64,000 nt of DNA from Parvibaculaceae bacterium Mf 1.05b.01. Its GTDB lineage: Bacteria > Pseudomonadota > Alphaproteobacteria > Parvibaculales > Parvibaculaceae. This document shows, piece by piece, positions 32,583 to 41,995 of the stretch. A model generated the notes under the pieces. The model ran no database searches and had not been told where the DNA came from. It saw nothing but the letters and a program-made list of their open reading frames with translations. Each line of letters starts with the position of its first letter. Positions within the stretch are counted from its first letter, which is position 1. The DNA is taken from positions 748,496 through 812,495 of the forward strand of contig BAOK01000002.1 in assembly GCA_000509225.1 (NCBI GenBank), read 5' to 3'. Both the position numbers and the translations under genes were made by a program.

Positions 32583-34964
32583 TCAAGCAGTTTCGTTGGA
32601 GATCCGGTCCGTCGCCAAGATGAGTCGATGCGGCGGGAAGGTAAAGCTGACTTTCGTACCGATGCCTTCTTTGCTTTCCAGAGCGAAGGTGCCGTTGTGC
32701 ATCTCGACAAGGTGTTTGGTGATTGAGAGGCCTAGACCGGTTCCGTGATGTTTTCCGGTCATGGAGCTTTCGACCTGCACGAAGGGCTCGAGCGTCTCGC
32801 GGACCCTGTCTGGCGGGATACCGATGCCTGTGTCGGTGACGGACACAGTTAGACCATCATGATCATGAACGCCTGCGGTTACCGTGATGGAGCCACCTGC
32901 TTCTGTGAACTTCACAGCGTTGGAGAGCAGGTTTAGCAGAACCTGACGCAGTGCCCGCTTGTCTGCATAGACCAGAGGAAGATCGTCGGGAACATCGAGC
33001 TCCAGTTTGAGATCACCTTCTGCCAATTTGGGTCGGATGAGTTCGGCAGACCATCTGATGACATCATCCACTTCGATATCGCGCTCTTCAAGGTCATAGC
33101 GACCCGCTTCGATCTTAGAGATGTCGAGAATATCATCGATCATGCTGAGCAAATGACGTCCGCTGATCAGAATATCGTTCGTGTAGTCGCGATAGCGGTC
33201 ATTGCCCAGCTCGCCGAACATTTCCTGCTGCATGACTTCTGAGAAACCGATGATCGCATTCAACGGTGTTCTGAGTTCATGGCTCATGGTTGCAAGGAAG
33301 CGCGATTTGGCCCGGTTGGCCATTTCTGCACTTTCACTTGCATCACGCAGCTGCCGTTCTTGTGTCCGTCTGTCTACGGCGATGCCGGCCAAATGAGCGG
33401 CGCCATCAATATAGGTGGTTTCAGCTTCGCTCGGCGCCATCTGTTTGTTGTAGAAAGTGGCCAGAGTGCCGAGAATATGTCCATTGCGAGAGAAAATGGG
33501 CTGAGACCAGCATGCGGCATATCCGATTTCGCCGAGGATGTCGCGATAGTCACTTTCAAGCGGGTCTGTCTCGACGTTTGATACGACGACCCTCTTGCCG
33601 CTCGCAATCGCCGCGCCGCAACAGCTGTCTTCCGGATTTAGGGTGACGCCGACCACCACATGACGCAGGCGCTCGTCTACGCCCGGCCCGACGGCGTCTG
33701 TGACGCAATTGTCTTTGTCGATAAGGAAGATCACCGAATGCCCGCCAGCACCCATGTCATCTACACTGGACGTAATCTTTGCAAGAATTGTGTTGATGTC
33801 GATGCCGCGGGCGAGAGCGTTTAGAACCTCAAGATGGCTGCGCATTTCGTCATCAGCGCGTGTTCGCTCCGTGACGTCTCTGATATTCAGCACCAGGCCG
33901 CCGACGGCCTCGGTGCCGCGTAGGTCAGTCACGGAGGCTTCGATCCAGGCGTCATTGCCGCGCGGTGTCTGAATGTGTTCCTTGAATTCGCGAATGCTTC
34001 CCTGACCATCCTCTTGGATCAAAGATGTCTTGAGCTGGCTGTCACTGTTAATCGGGGACAGCAAATCGGACAGGCGGCGCCCGATTGCCTGGTTGGGCGC
34101 GATATCAAATTGTCGGACGGAAGGTGCCGCGTACCGCACGTAGCCAGCCTCGTCGGTCAGCATGATTGTGTCGTAGGCATTTTCGACCAGTGCGCGAAAC
34201 AGTTCTTCGCGTTCGCGGGCATTCAGGTTTGCTTGTTCAGCGCGTATACGGGCCTGGTCAGATGATTGCTTTTCTTGCGCGAGGTCGGCAATCAGTTCTT
34301 CGTTCCGGAAGCGCACTCGGTACGTGTCGACATTTTGGAACTGTGCAGATCGTGCGACACACCCCAGGAATGTGTAGAAGGCGATCATCAAGATGCCCAT
34401 GACAGGGTAAACCGGCCCACCGGCAAGCAAACAGCCTGCAACGACAGCGGTGATTGGGGCGACGCTGTTGGAAAAATAGATCGCGAAATTGCGGAATGCG
34501 ATCGCGGTCACAGTGACGATGTGACAGATCAAAACCAGAAACAGGAGCATGTTCTGTGTTTCGTTTTCTGGATTCCAGAAGAGCGGCAGAAACAACACCC
34601 AGTTGGCGTTCACCAGCCAATAGATCGCAGCATATTGCTTGATCCATATTTCCGGTTTCGCAGCGGCGTCCGGTGATCGGAAATAAAGCTCCTGAAACGC
34701 GGTTTTGCCTGCATAGGTGCCGAATACGGCAAGAAGCCAGGTCAGCGTCAGCGCTTGCGAATACTGGCTCTCAAAGAAGAGATAGAGAGCTAAGCCAACG
34801 CCGCACATGAGGAATGGGGCCGCACGGTAGGCGCGCGCGATGGAATCGAACTGACTGGCTTTGATTTTTCTTATGCAGTCGGGTGTGAGCGAACTCGCGA
34901 CAAAGGGACCGCGCCAAGCATTGCTGGCCAATTCCCTTATCATTTGCAAACTCTGGCGCACCAC
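32583..34964 (-). CDS. Membrane sensor histidine kinase (TM-PAS-GAF-HisKA-HATPase)
   Basis: A 793-aa kinase. Six hydrophobic segments between about residues 45 and 205 form a membrane module; a coiled coil leads to a PAS domain (about 255-370, 'FRALVENAYDTIMLTDEAGY'), a GAF domain (about 385-545, 'LGTLATFYNKQMAPSEAETT'), a HisKA domain with His near 560 ('ATMSHELRTPLNAIIGF') and an HATPase with 'LLNLLSNAVKF', 'VTDTGIGIP' and 'GTGLGLSITKHLVEM'. No receiver domain is attached and no response-regulator gene is next to it, so it is an orphan. GGGAGA lies before GTG 34964 on the minus strand. Confidence 0.9.
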   Translation of the reverse strand: MVRQSLQMIRELASNAWRGPFVASSLTPDCIRKIKASQFDSIARAYRAAPFLMCGVGLALYLFFESQYSQALTLTWLLAVFGTYAGKTAFQELYFRSPDAAAKPEIWIKQYAAIYWLVNANWVLFLPLFWNPENETQNMLLFLVLICHIVTVTAIAFRNFAIYFSNSVAPITAVVAGCLLAGGPVYPVMGILMIAFYTFLGCVARSAQFQNVDTYRVRFRNEELIADLAQEKQSSDQARIRAEQANLNAREREELFRALVENAYDTIMLTDEAGYVRYAAPSVRQFDIAPNQAIGRRLSDLLSPINSDSQLKTSLIQEDGQGSIREFKEHIQTPRGNDAWIEASVTDLRGTEAVGGLVLNIRDVTERTRADDEMRSHLEVLNALARGIDINTILAKITSSVDDMGAGGHSVIFLIDKDNCVTDAVGPGVDERLRHVVVGVTLNPEDSCCGAAIASGKRVVVSNVETDPLESDYRDILGEIGYAACWSQPIFSRNGHILGTLATFYNKQMAPSEAETTYIDGAAHLAGIAVDRRTQERQLRDASESAEMANRAKSRFLATMSHELRTPLNAIIGFSEVMQQEMFGELGNDRYRDYTNDILISGRHLLSMIDDILDISKIEAGRYDLEERDIEVDDVIRWSAELIRPKLAEGDLKLELDVPDDLPLVYADKRALRQVLLNLLSNAVKFTEAGGSITVTAGVHDHDGLTVSVTDTGIGIPPDRVRETLEPFVQVESSMTGKHHGTGLGLSITKHLVEMHNGTFALESKEGIGTKVSFTFPPHRLILATDRISNETA

Positions 34965-35428
34965 ACATTCTCCCAGCGTCCTGGTGCGACTGCACCTTGG
35001 ACATTTGATCCTTAGTTCTATTTTCCAGCAGGTCTGGAAAAATTGTCTAAATAGGCGGGAAGAACATGGCTGCGTGGACGCAAACGTCCGATCATCCTTA
35101 ATCCTTCGTTACGGGCTTCTCTTCACACACTCGTGCTTGCCTGTGTTTTGTCTCTCTTTGGAACATGCTGAAAAATGGGCCTGTGCACGACGGACTCCCA
35201 GCCTGAGTGCACGTTGATCTGGTGCGGCGCCCCCTAGGTACACCCCTAAGCGCTCTTGTGCCGGATCGCGGCGACGGGTTTGCGTACCCTATGGCCCGTC
35301 GCCGCATTTTTCTTTGCGTTGCCCCAACGTTTGCGTGTGTTTTTGGCTGTTTTTCGGGCTTTGTTGACCGAACGGCGCCGTTCCACGATACTCCGCGCCA
35401 ACTTCTGACCGGTTAGGATTATGGACGC
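34965..35428. other. Gap ahead of the mutase with an orphan intrinsic terminator
   Basis: No gene is apparent in this 464-base stretch. At 35268-35305 GCGGCGACGGG pairs perfectly with CCCGTCGCCGC (35295-35305) over a 16-base loop, followed by ATTTTTCTTT (35306-35315); this is a strong plus-strand intrinsic terminator with no plus-strand gene before it. A GTGCAC repeat pair upstream (about 35183-35215) can fold as well. The stretch may encode a small RNA of 100-200 bases or a conditional leader of the mutase gene 114 bases downstream. Confidence 0.55.
35268..35315 (+). terminator. Strong intrinsic terminator with no upstream gene
   Basis: An 11-bp perfect stem (35268-35278 with 35295-35305) followed by a T-rich tail to 35315. 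It points towards the methylmalonyl-CoA mutase gene, whose start is 114 bases on. Because the upstream neighbour is transcribed away, it should end either a small RNA or a premature mutase transcript. Confidence 0.8.
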
Positions 35429-37594
35429 ATGGGCAGTGACACCCCCCCGATTGAGACTTCGATAGAGACTTGGCGCGCATTGGCTGAAAAGCAGATGAAG
35501 GGCCGCTCCGTGGATAGTTTGACGTGGGAGACGCCGGAAGGGATCGACGTCAAAGCGCTTTATACCGCGGCCGACCTGGAGGCGATTGCTGAAGAAGGGT
35601 ATGACGCCAATTCCATGCCCGGCATGGCGCCTTTTGTGCGCGGTCCCCAGGCAACCATGTATGCGGGACGTCCCTGGACTATCCGGCAATATGCAGGCTT
35701 CTCGACAGCAGAAGAATCAAACGCGTTTTACCGGCGTAACCTGGCGGCAGGTCAGAAGGGGCTATCAGTTGCTTTTGATCTGGCGACGCACCGTGGCTAT
35801 GACAGCGATCATGAGCGGGTGGTCGGTGATGTGGGTAAGGCCGGGGTCGCGATCGATAGTGTGGAAGACACGAAAATTCTTTTCGATCAAATTCCGCTCG
35901 ATGAGATGTCGGTCTCTATGACCATGAACGGTGCGGTCATTCCCAACCTTGCAAATTACATCGTTGCTGCTGAAGAGCAGGGTGTGACGCCAGACAAGCT
36001 GGCAGGCACCATTCAGAATGATATTCTGAAAGAGTTCATGGTGCGCAATACCTATATTTATCCACCTGCACCTTCGATGCGGATCATTGCGGATATTATC
36101 GCCTATTGCTCGGCAAACATGCCGAAATTCAATACGATTTCCATCTCCGGCTATCACATGCAGGAAGCGGGCGCGACGCAGGTTCAAGAGCTTGCCTTCA
36201 CCTTGGCGGATGGCATGGAATATGTCCGGGCAGCTCAAGGGGCAGGTCTTGATGTTGATCAGTTTGCACCGCGGCTTTCCTTCTTCTTTGCGATTGGGAT
36301 GAATTTCTTCATGGAAGTGGCGAAGCTTCGCGCGGCGCGGCTTCTGTGGCATCGGATCATGTCTGAGTTTGGGGCGAAAAACCCGAAATCCCTGATGCTG
36401 CGAACTCATTGTCAGACGTCGGGTGTCTCTCTCACGGAAAAAGACCCCTATAATAATGTGATGCGGACAACGCTCGAAGCGTTGGCGGCCGTATTGGGCG
36501 GCACACAGAGCCTGCATACCAATGCGCTTGATGAAGCCATTGCCCTGCCGACGGATTTCTCGGCGCGCATCGCACGAAATACGCAGCTTGTTATTCAGGA
36601 AGAGACCGGCATTACCAATGTGATCGACCCTCTTGGTGGCTCCTATTATGTGGAAACACTGACCCATTCCATCGCTTCGCAGGCCTGGGCGAAGATCCAG
36701 GAGATTGAAGAGCTGGGGGGTATGACAAAAGCCGTTGAAAGCGGCATGCCGAAGCTTGAGATCGAAGAAGCCGCGGCGCGCAAGCAGGCGCGGGTCGACA
36801 AAGTCGAAGAAGTTGTTGTCGGTGTGAACAAGTACAAGCTTGAAAACGAAGACGATATCGACATTCTGGAAGTTGATAATGCGAAGGTGCGGGAAGCGCA
36901 GATCGCGCGTCTGAAGCAGATCAGGGCTACCCGCGACGAAGCGAAAACGCAGGCGACTTTGAAAGCGCTGACAGAGGGCGCTCGTGGTGACGGCAACCTT
37001 CTGGCCCTTGCCGTTGACGCGGCGCGTGCCCGCGCGACGGTTGGAGAGATTTCCGATGCGATGGAAGAAGTGTTCGGGCGTCACCGGGCGGAGGTGAAGA
37101 CAGTGTCAGGTGTTTATTCCCAAGCCTATGAAGGCGATGGTGGATTTGAGAAAATCCAGACAGAGATTGAGCAGTTTGCAGCAGATGAAGGCCGCCGTCC
37201 GCGGATGCTGGTGGTGAAGGTTGGTCAGGACGGTCATGACCGGGGTGCGAAAGTTGTTGCGACCGCGTTTGCGGATCTGGGTTTTGACGTGGATGTTGGG
37301 CCTCTGTTCCAGACACCGGCTGAGGCGGCACGGGACGCGATCGAGAATGATGTTCATGTGATCGGCATCTCCAGCCTTGCTGCCGGTCACAAGACATTGG
37401 TGCCAGAGATTGTCAAAGCGCTCGAAGCTGAAGGTGCAGGCGATGTGGTCGTGATCTGTGGTGGTGTTATCCCGGCTCAGGATTACGACTTCCTGTACAA
37501 GGCTGGCGCCTCTGCCATTTTCGGTCCGGGCTCGAACATCATTGAATGTGCTGCTGACGTGTTGCGTCTTATTCGGGAAAAACGCTCGGCCTAG
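35429..37594 (+). CDS. scpA: Methylmalonyl-CoA mutase, large subunit type
   Basis: A 721-aa adenosylcobalamin enzyme turning (R)-methylmalonyl-CoA into succinyl-CoA, the end step of propionate, odd-chain and branched amino-acid breakdown. The N-terminal TIM barrel has '[20 protein letters not shown]', '[20 protein letters not shown]' and '[20 protein letters not shown]'; the C-terminal flavodoxin-like B12 domain has '[20 protein letters not shown]' with the axial His near residue 603, and '[20 protein letters not shown]'. Full length for the family. The MeaB chaperone gene follows 2 kb on; cobaltochelatase genes 9 kb on supply the cofactor route. ATG 35429 is the first Met in frame before the conserved N-terminus. 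Confidence 0.93.
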   Translation: MGSDTPPIETSIETWRALAEKQMKGRSVDSLTWETPEGIDVKALYTAADLEAIAEEGYDANSMPGMAPFVRGPQATMYAGRPWTIRQYAGFSTAEESNAFYRRNLAAGQKGLSVAFDLATHRGYDSDHERVVGDVGKAGVAIDSVEDTKILFDQIPLDEMSVSMTMNGAVIPNLANYIVAAEEQGVTPDKLAGTIQNDILKEFMVRNTYIYPPAPSMRIIADIIAYCSANMPKFNTISISGYHMQEAGATQVQELAFTLADGMEYVRAAQGAGLDVDQFAPRLSFFFAIGMNFFMEVAKLRAARLLWHRIMSEFGAKNPKSLMLRTHCQTSGVSLTEKDPYNNVMRTTLEALAAVLGGTQSLHTNALDEAIALPTDFSARIARNTQLVIQEETGITNVIDPLGGSYYVETLTHSIASQAWAKIQEIEELGGMTKAVESGMPKLEIEEAAARKQARVDKVEEVVVGVNKYKLENEDDIDILEVDNAKVREAQIARLKQIRATRDEAKTQATLKALTEGARGDGNLLALAVDAARARATVGEISDAMEEVFGRHRAEVKTVSGVYSQAYEGDGGFEKIQTEIEQFAADEGRRPRMLVVKVGQDGHDRGAKVVATAFADLGFDVDVGPLFQTPAEAARDAIENDVHVIGISSLAAGHKTLVPEIVKALEAEGAGDVVVICGGVIPAQDYDFLYKAGASAIFGPGSNIIECAADVLRLIREKRSA

Positions 37595-37600
37595 ACGCTG

Positions 37601-38497
37601 CTAGTTGATCGCAGGCTGGATCAGGGCTTTGCCGTCAACCTCTGCTGTCGTGAGATGCGCGATGGCATTGACAATGCTTGTTTCAAACATCATGCGGACA
37701 GGCAGAACCAGCGGCTGATTGCCGCTCGGTCCCATTTGCTCGTCAAATCGGGCGAGCCAGACGGTAAACGGCGGAAGCGGGTTTTTCGCGCGTTCAACCA
37801 GAAACTCTCGGGTGAACCCCGCGACCGGATCATAAAGAACACTGCACCTCCATGCTGGACCGGTATACGCCCCGGCACCAATCGGTTGCAGCTCCGTTTG
37901 ATCCAATTCCTTGAATTTCAAATTGAAGATCCGGCGACCATCGAAAACGGGGATGGTTTGGGAGCAGGGGGCTGCGCTGGAATTGATGGCTGTGAAAATG
38001 GAGGCGGTTAGCGGATCAACCTTTCCTTGCACCCTCGATGCAGAGAAGCCCTGTTTGTGAATTCCGTCTTCTGGCTTGGCGGCAACGTTGTATCGGCCGC
38101 TGTCATCCAGGGCCATGGTGATGGAGCGCTCTCCGAACCTGCCGTCATATTCCTGCGAATAGTTGAGAAGCCGGGGGCCCGCAGGCGTCAGGAGCCCGCT
38201 GGCAGTGCTTGAGCCGCGCCCATGGAAGAGGGTGTCCGCAACACCCTCCGTCTGGAATTGAGCGGCGATCTCATAGCGTTCTGGTGTCAGGACAGCCTGA
38301 GTTCCGAAGGAGACAATGTGCAGTCCGCCGCCATAGATTTCGAACGTGAGGTCGACCTGGTTGGCGCCTCCGTCAGGCGCACCCGCCGTCGTGGTTGCTT
38401 CAGTCGCGCTTACGCTATTTGCGTTAAATAACGCACCAGAAAAGATAATACCCGTCATAAGAAGGGTTCGAAGTGATGGTCTTGCGAATGAAGTCAT
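37601..38497 (-). CDS. DUF3108 secreted protein, copy 1
   Basis: A 298-aa protein with a signal peptide (about 1-31, 'LLMTGIIFSGALFNANSVSA') and a beta-rich DUF3108 domain ('DLTFEIYGGGLHIVSFGTQA', 'YEIAAQFQTEGVADTLFHGR', 'RLLNYSQEYDGRFGERSITM'). The family is periplasmic and of unknown function, often linked to the outer membrane or lipid transport. It is a paralogue of the next gene (38595-39437), which has the same domain layout and the same C-terminal 'P-V-R-M' strand, so the pair likely arose by duplication. It lies tail to tail with the mutase gene, seven bases apart. Confidence 0.8.
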   Translation of the reverse strand: MTSFARPSLRTLLMTGIIFSGALFNANSVSATEATTTAGAPDGGANQVDLTFEIYGGGLHIVSFGTQAVLTPERYEIAAQFQTEGVADTLFHGRGSSTASGLLTPAGPRLLNYSQEYDGRFGERSITMALDDSGRYNVAAKPEDGIHKQGFSASRVQGKVDPLTASIFTAINSSAAPCSQTIPVFDGRRIFNLKFKELDQTELQPIGAGAYTGPAWRCSVLYDPVAGFTREFLVERAKNPLPPFTVWLARFDEQMGPSGNQPLVLPVRMMFETSIVNAIAHLTTAEVDGKALIQPAIN

Positions 38498-38594
38498 GCG
38501 GTCCTCGTATCTCCGAGCCGGACGATGAAAATATCATCTCCCTTTCAGAATACGCGGGCAAGGCCCTTTTCGATCACATTTTCTTTTGGTGCGC

Positions 38595-39437
38595 CTATTC
38601 GTTGGAGGCTATTTCAAAGCGTGTGGCCCGCATGACCGCGCCTCCAAAGGGGGTGCGGAGGGTCATTCTGACCGGTATCCAGACATCGCTTCCCTCTAGA
38701 GGGGCGAGCCAAACCCGGATCGAATCCTCGCGTGCGAGCAGCTTAATGAGGGTTTTGCGCTCGTAGCCTGCGACCGGCAGCATGCCCACGGTGCAGCGCA
38801 TGGCGGGGCCGTTATAGGCATTTTCGCCGCCATTTATTTCGGTCATGCCATCTTCGCGCAGCTGCAGGTCATAGCGGCGACGTCCGTCAAAGAGGGGCAG
38901 TGAGCGGTCGCAGGGCGATGCCGTGGCAGTCATTGTTGGTAGAAGGAGGGCACTTATGGGGTCCTGGGTCATCAGGATGTCGTTTAGTTGCACATGAGGA
39001 CCAAAGCCGTCTCCATAGGCGGGCTCTGCAGCCATCACAGGCGCGCCCCGGCTCGGATAGGTAAGTTCCACCCTGCGCGATGAATCTGCGTCCTGATAGG
39101 TGGATATAAAGCGGGCCGGTTTCACACGATTGCCAGAAAAAGAGCCCCGACTTTCCAGCGCGAAGGTGGTTTCAAAAAACTGGTCCGCGATTCCTTCGGT
39201 TTTAACCGTGGCATCGAGCTGGTAAATTCCATCGCCCAGATTTGCCTCCACATCTGCGGTGCCCAGGTTGAAGCCGCCAAGTGCGATGGAATAGTCCACT
39301 TTGAGATTGGTTGGCAGATTGGTGGGGAGGGTTTCCGCCATCGCGGGCGCTGACACAGGACCGGCAAAGAGGCAGAACGCACTGATGAGGGTTGCTGTGG
39401 GCAATGAGGCTTTGGATAGGGGGCTTTTCTGTTTCAT
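38595..39437 (-). CDS. DUF3108 secreted protein, copy 2
   Basis: A 280-aa protein with a signal peptide (about 1-34) and a DUF3108 beta domain: 'LKVDYSIALGGFNLGTADVE', 'YQLDATVKTEGIADQFFETT', 'KPARFISTYQDADSSRRVEL', then 'TASPCDRSLPLFDGRRRYDL'. The matching segment of copy 1 reads 'SAAPCSQTIPVFDGRRIFNL', which shows the duplication directly. Both keep a Cys in this segment and one in 'MRCTVG' / 'WRCSVL', so a disulfide is likely in the periplasm. The two genes are on the same strand, 97 bases apart, between the mutase and meaB genes; a link to that pathway is not established. Confidence 0.8.
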   Translation of the reverse strand: MKQKSPLSKASLPTATLISAFCLFAGPVSAPAMAETLPTNLPTNLKVDYSIALGGFNLGTADVEANLGDGIYQLDATVKTEGIADQFFETTFALESRGSFSGNRVKPARFISTYQDADSSRRVELTYPSRGAPVMAAEPAYGDGFGPHVQLNDILMTQDPISALLLPTMTATASPCDRSLPLFDGRRRYDLQLREDGMTEINGGENAYNGPAMRCTVGMLPVAGYERKTLIKLLAREDSIRVWLAPLEGSDVWIPVRMTLRTPFGGAVMRATRFEIASNE

Positions 39438-39561
39438 AGGGCTATTTTCGTCTGCTCAAATGAACCCTGCCTGAACGCTTATCTGCAGGAATTGCGGCGC
39501 CAGGCACTAAAATCTGGCCAAAAAGCTAGATTGGGCTCGCCTGCTCCGGTATGCAAACGGG

Positions 39562-40593
39562 ATGGCAGGTTTGGGGTCAAAATCAGGAAAATCCGCACGG
39601 TCTGAGCGAACAGATCCGAGTGTTCTCGCGGCAGGCATTCGGGCCGGCGAACGGGGGGCGCTGGCGCGCGGTATTACGCTTGTGGAATCAAGCCGCGCTG
39701 ACCACCAGGAAGCCGCGCAGGACCTGCTCGCCCAAGTGTTGGATCTCAGCGGTAGCGCTGTGCGGATCGGGCTCTCCGGCGCGCCGGGGGTGGGCAAATC
39801 TACCTTCACGGAGGCGTTTGGGCGGTATCTCATTGATCTGGGGCTCAAAGTGGCGGTGTTGGCTGTCGATCCTTCGTCGGCCCGCACTGGCGGTTCTATC
39901 CTGGGCGATAAGACCCGGATGGAATTCCTGGCCCGTGATCCATCCGCCTTCATTCGTCCTTCCCCGTCAGGCGGCACCCTTGGTGGTGTGGCACGTCGCA
40001 CCCGGGAGGCTATGCTGCTCACAGAAGCGGCGGGCTATGACGTCGTCATCATCGAGACCGTCGGTGTCGGCCAGTCAGAAACCGCTGTGGCGGACATGGT
40101 CGACATGTTCCTGCTGCTGCTGTCGCCAGGCGGTGGTGATGAATTGCAGGGCATTAAACGCGGGATTATGGAACTGGCGGACCTGGTGGTGGTTAACAAG
40201 GCGGATGGGGATTTGAAGCCCGCCGCGCGCCGGGCGGCGGCAGAATATGGGGCAGCGCTTCATCTCATGCGGCCCAAGAGCCCCAACTGGACCCCTGCGG
40301 TTGCTCTTGCTTCAGCGTTGAAGAGTGAAGGCCTCGAGGATATTTGGGCGTCCATTCAGGAATTTCGCGAAAAAATGGACGAAACTGGGGAGCTTCAGGG
40401 GCGTCGGGCAGAACAGGCAAAGACCTGGATGTGGACGGAGCTGCGGGAAGGACTCCTCTCCCAGCTTCGCACCCATGCTGAGGCGAGTCGTCTGGTCGGG
40501 GAGCTGGAAAATGAGGTTGCAGCTGGTGGTATGACCCCGACGGCTGCCGCAAACAGACTATTGGCGATTTTGTTCCCGGACAGGCAGGCTTAA
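39562..40593 (+). CDS. meaB: Methylmalonyl-CoA mutase-associated GTPase MeaB
   Basis: A 343-aa G3E-family GTPase (ArgK/MeaB) that guards cofactor loading and reactivation of methylmalonyl-CoA mutase. Walker A is 'LSGAPGVGKSTFTEAFG' near residue 72; then 'LAVDPSSARTGGSILGDKTR', the switch-type 'VVIIETVGVGQSETAVADMV', the base-specificity motif 'VVVNKADGD' and a C-terminal helical dimer arm. The neighbouring mutase gene supports MeaB over LAO/AO transport ATPase naming. It follows the DUF3108 pair divergently and ends before a hairpin (GAGGCTT/AAGCCTC at 40640-40659) that has no T run and thus is a weak terminator at best. Confidence 0.92.
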   Translation: MAGLGSKSGKSARSERTDPSVLAAGIRAGERGALARGITLVESSRADHQEAAQDLLAQVLDLSGSAVRIGLSGAPGVGKSTFTEAFGRYLIDLGLKVAVLAVDPSSARTGGSILGDKTRMEFLARDPSAFIRPSPSGGTLGGVARRTREAMLLTEAAGYDVVIIETVGVGQSETAVADMVDMFLLLLSPGGGDELQGIKRGIMELADLVVVNKADGDLKPAARRAAAEYGAALHLMRPKSPNWTPAVALASALKSEGLEDIWASIQEFREKMDETGELQGRRAEQAKTWMWTELREGLLSQLRTHAEASRLVGELENEVAAGGMTPTAAANRLLAILFPDRQA

Positions 40594-40803
40594 GTCACTG
40601 GGATTAAAGGGCAAAATCGTCACCGCTTTGACCGGTCTGGAGGCTTGACGAGAAGCCTCACCGGCTCTATACCTCCCCGCTCACGAGAGGCGTGAGGCTG
40701 AAAAAACCCGCGCCTTTCTCTACGAGAGTTTACAAAATCCTTTTGCGCTGACCCGAGATGGTCGGGAGCTGGCAGCGAAGGGTGTTCAAGATGGGAAGAA
40801 GCT

Positions 40804-41100
40804 ATGGCACGCCGCTGCGAGCTGACTGGAAAAGCAGTCATGACAGGCAATAATGTGAGCCACGCGAACAATAAGACGCGTCGTCGGTTCCTGCCAAATC
40901 TCTGCAACGTGACTTTGATGAGCGACAAGCTCGGTCGTCAGTACAAGCTGCGGATCAGCGCGCACGCGCTACGCTCAGTTGAGCACCGGGGTGGTCTCGA
41001 CGGATTTCTGCGCAAAGCGCGGGAATCAGAACTGTCGACTAAGGCGCAGCGCATTAAGCGCGAGATCGCCAAAGTAGAGGCAGCTGCAACAGCCAGCTAA
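40804..41100 (+). CDS. rpmB: 50S ribosomal protein L28
   Basis: A 98-aa ribosomal protein. '[20 protein letters not shown]' and '[20 protein letters not shown]' is the L28 zinc-less type N-terminus; the alphaproteobacterial C-terminal extension '[20 protein letters not shown]' is present. It binds 23S rRNA in the large subunit. It stands alone with its own promoter region (40594-40803) and an intrinsic terminator at 41128-41156, the usual single-gene arrangement in this class. Confidence 0.97.
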   Translation: MARRCELTGKAVMTGNNVSHANNKTRRRFLPNLCNVTLMSDKLGRQYKLRISAHALRSVEHRGGLDGFLRKARESELSTKAQRIKREIAKVEAAATAS

Positions 41101-41127
41101 TCGCTGCTGGTCAGTGTGAAAAAGAAG

Positions 41128-41156
41128 GGGCTTCTCATAACGAGAGGCCCTTTTTT
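41128..41156 (+). terminator. Intrinsic terminator of rpmB
   Basis: GGGCTTCTC (41128-41136) pairs with GAGAGGCCC (41142-41150) with one G-U pair and a 5-base loop, followed by six T. It begins 27 bases after the rpmB stop codon. Confidence 0.9.
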
Positions 41157-41360
41157 GTGGCTTATGCTTATCAAACGAGCATTGAGCAGCCGATCTCCAT
41201 CGTTGTTTACGATGTTTTCTGAAGGTGTGTTGCTTCCGCTAGGAGATGACCTCTCGCTCCGCTAACATTCTTCCCGGTATCGTTTGGGCGTTTTGGGGTG
41301 GGCTCGTAGAGCTTGTTTTCTCTGAAATGCGTTGGCACTCATTCGGCGGGGTTGTGAGTG

Positions 41361-41993
41361 ATGCGTGTTTTTTTCAACGCGCTTGGAAGGATGGTTTTGC
41401 CGGTTGCGGCTTTGTTTGGCGTGTTCGCGCTCGCCTATCTTGGCTCGACCCGGTTCGTCACCCAGTTCGATGTCTTCCCGCCTGATCAATGGTACCTCAA
41501 TCCAGGCTACTGGCTCACTTATGGGCATATGGCCCTGCCTCTAATCTTCCTTGTTCTGAATCTGGTGAATCGCAAATATGGACCAGGGACGAGCATCGCC
41601 TCGGTCATCGTCACCTGGGCGCTTGTTGCGGGCATCTTAACCTGGGCCATTACGACTTATGGGCTGGGGACGGTAGAGGGCCAAGTGGCTTCGCTGGGGG
41701 TCATGGCAACCTTTTTTGGGGCGCTTTTTGCCGGGCAACTGGTTTCCATCTATGTGTTCGATCAGGTGCGCGGCATTCCCTGGTGGCGCGCCCCCTTTTA
41801 TGGCGCTCTCTTTGGCGGGCTCATCTTTGCGGGCTTCTTCTACGGACAAATGGCTTATGGGGCAGAGGAGCCCTGGGCAAACCGGCTGGCCGTTATGGCG
41901 GGTATCTATGCCGGGGCGGCTTTTCTAAACGTCTTTATCTATTGGGCGCTCAGAAGCCTCATTCGCCCCCTGCCGGGCTTTGGTGGCGCCTGA
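41361..41993 (+). CDS. VUT-family membrane protein (queuosine precursor transporter YhhQ-like)
   Basis: A 210-aa integral membrane protein with about six hydrophobic segments. 'LVLNLVNRKYGPGTSIASVI', 'FFGALFAGQLVSIYVFDQVR' and 'WWRAPFYGALFGGLIFAGFF' follow the VUT/YhhQ pattern (N-R-x-x-G-P, then a V-F-D-x-x-R with W-W-R-A-P), a family carrying queuosine precursors across the inner membrane. The first charged loop is more diverged than usual and I see no tRNA-modification gene nearby, so substrate is inferred. ATG 41361 follows a GTG one codon earlier. It ends three bases before the opposing phytase-like gene. Confidence 0.7.
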   Translation: MRVFFNALGRMVLPVAALFGVFALAYLGSTRFVTQFDVFPPDQWYLNPGYWLTYGHMALPLIFLVLNLVNRKYGPGTSIASVIVTWALVAGILTWAITTYGLGTVEGQVASLGVMATFFGALFAGQLVSIYVFDQVRGIPWWRAPFYGALFGGLIFAGFFYGQMAYGAEEPWANRLAVMAGIYAGAAFLNVFIYWALRSLIRPLPGFGGA

Positions 41994-41995
41994 GC

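Noticed and set aside
34965-35428. Cobalamin riboswitch ahead of the mutase
   Set aside because: I could not find the B12-box or the conserved core of known cobalamin riboswitches; only a terminator-like stem is clear.
35765-37084. 439-codon open frame on the minus strand inside the mutase gene
   Set aside because: It is the antisense of a clear, full-length mutase with intact motifs; the translation shows no family features and no ribosome site.
40640-40659. Hairpin after meaB as an intrinsic terminator
   Set aside because: The GAGGCTT/AAGCCTC stem is not followed by a T run; it may be chance or a weak pause site.
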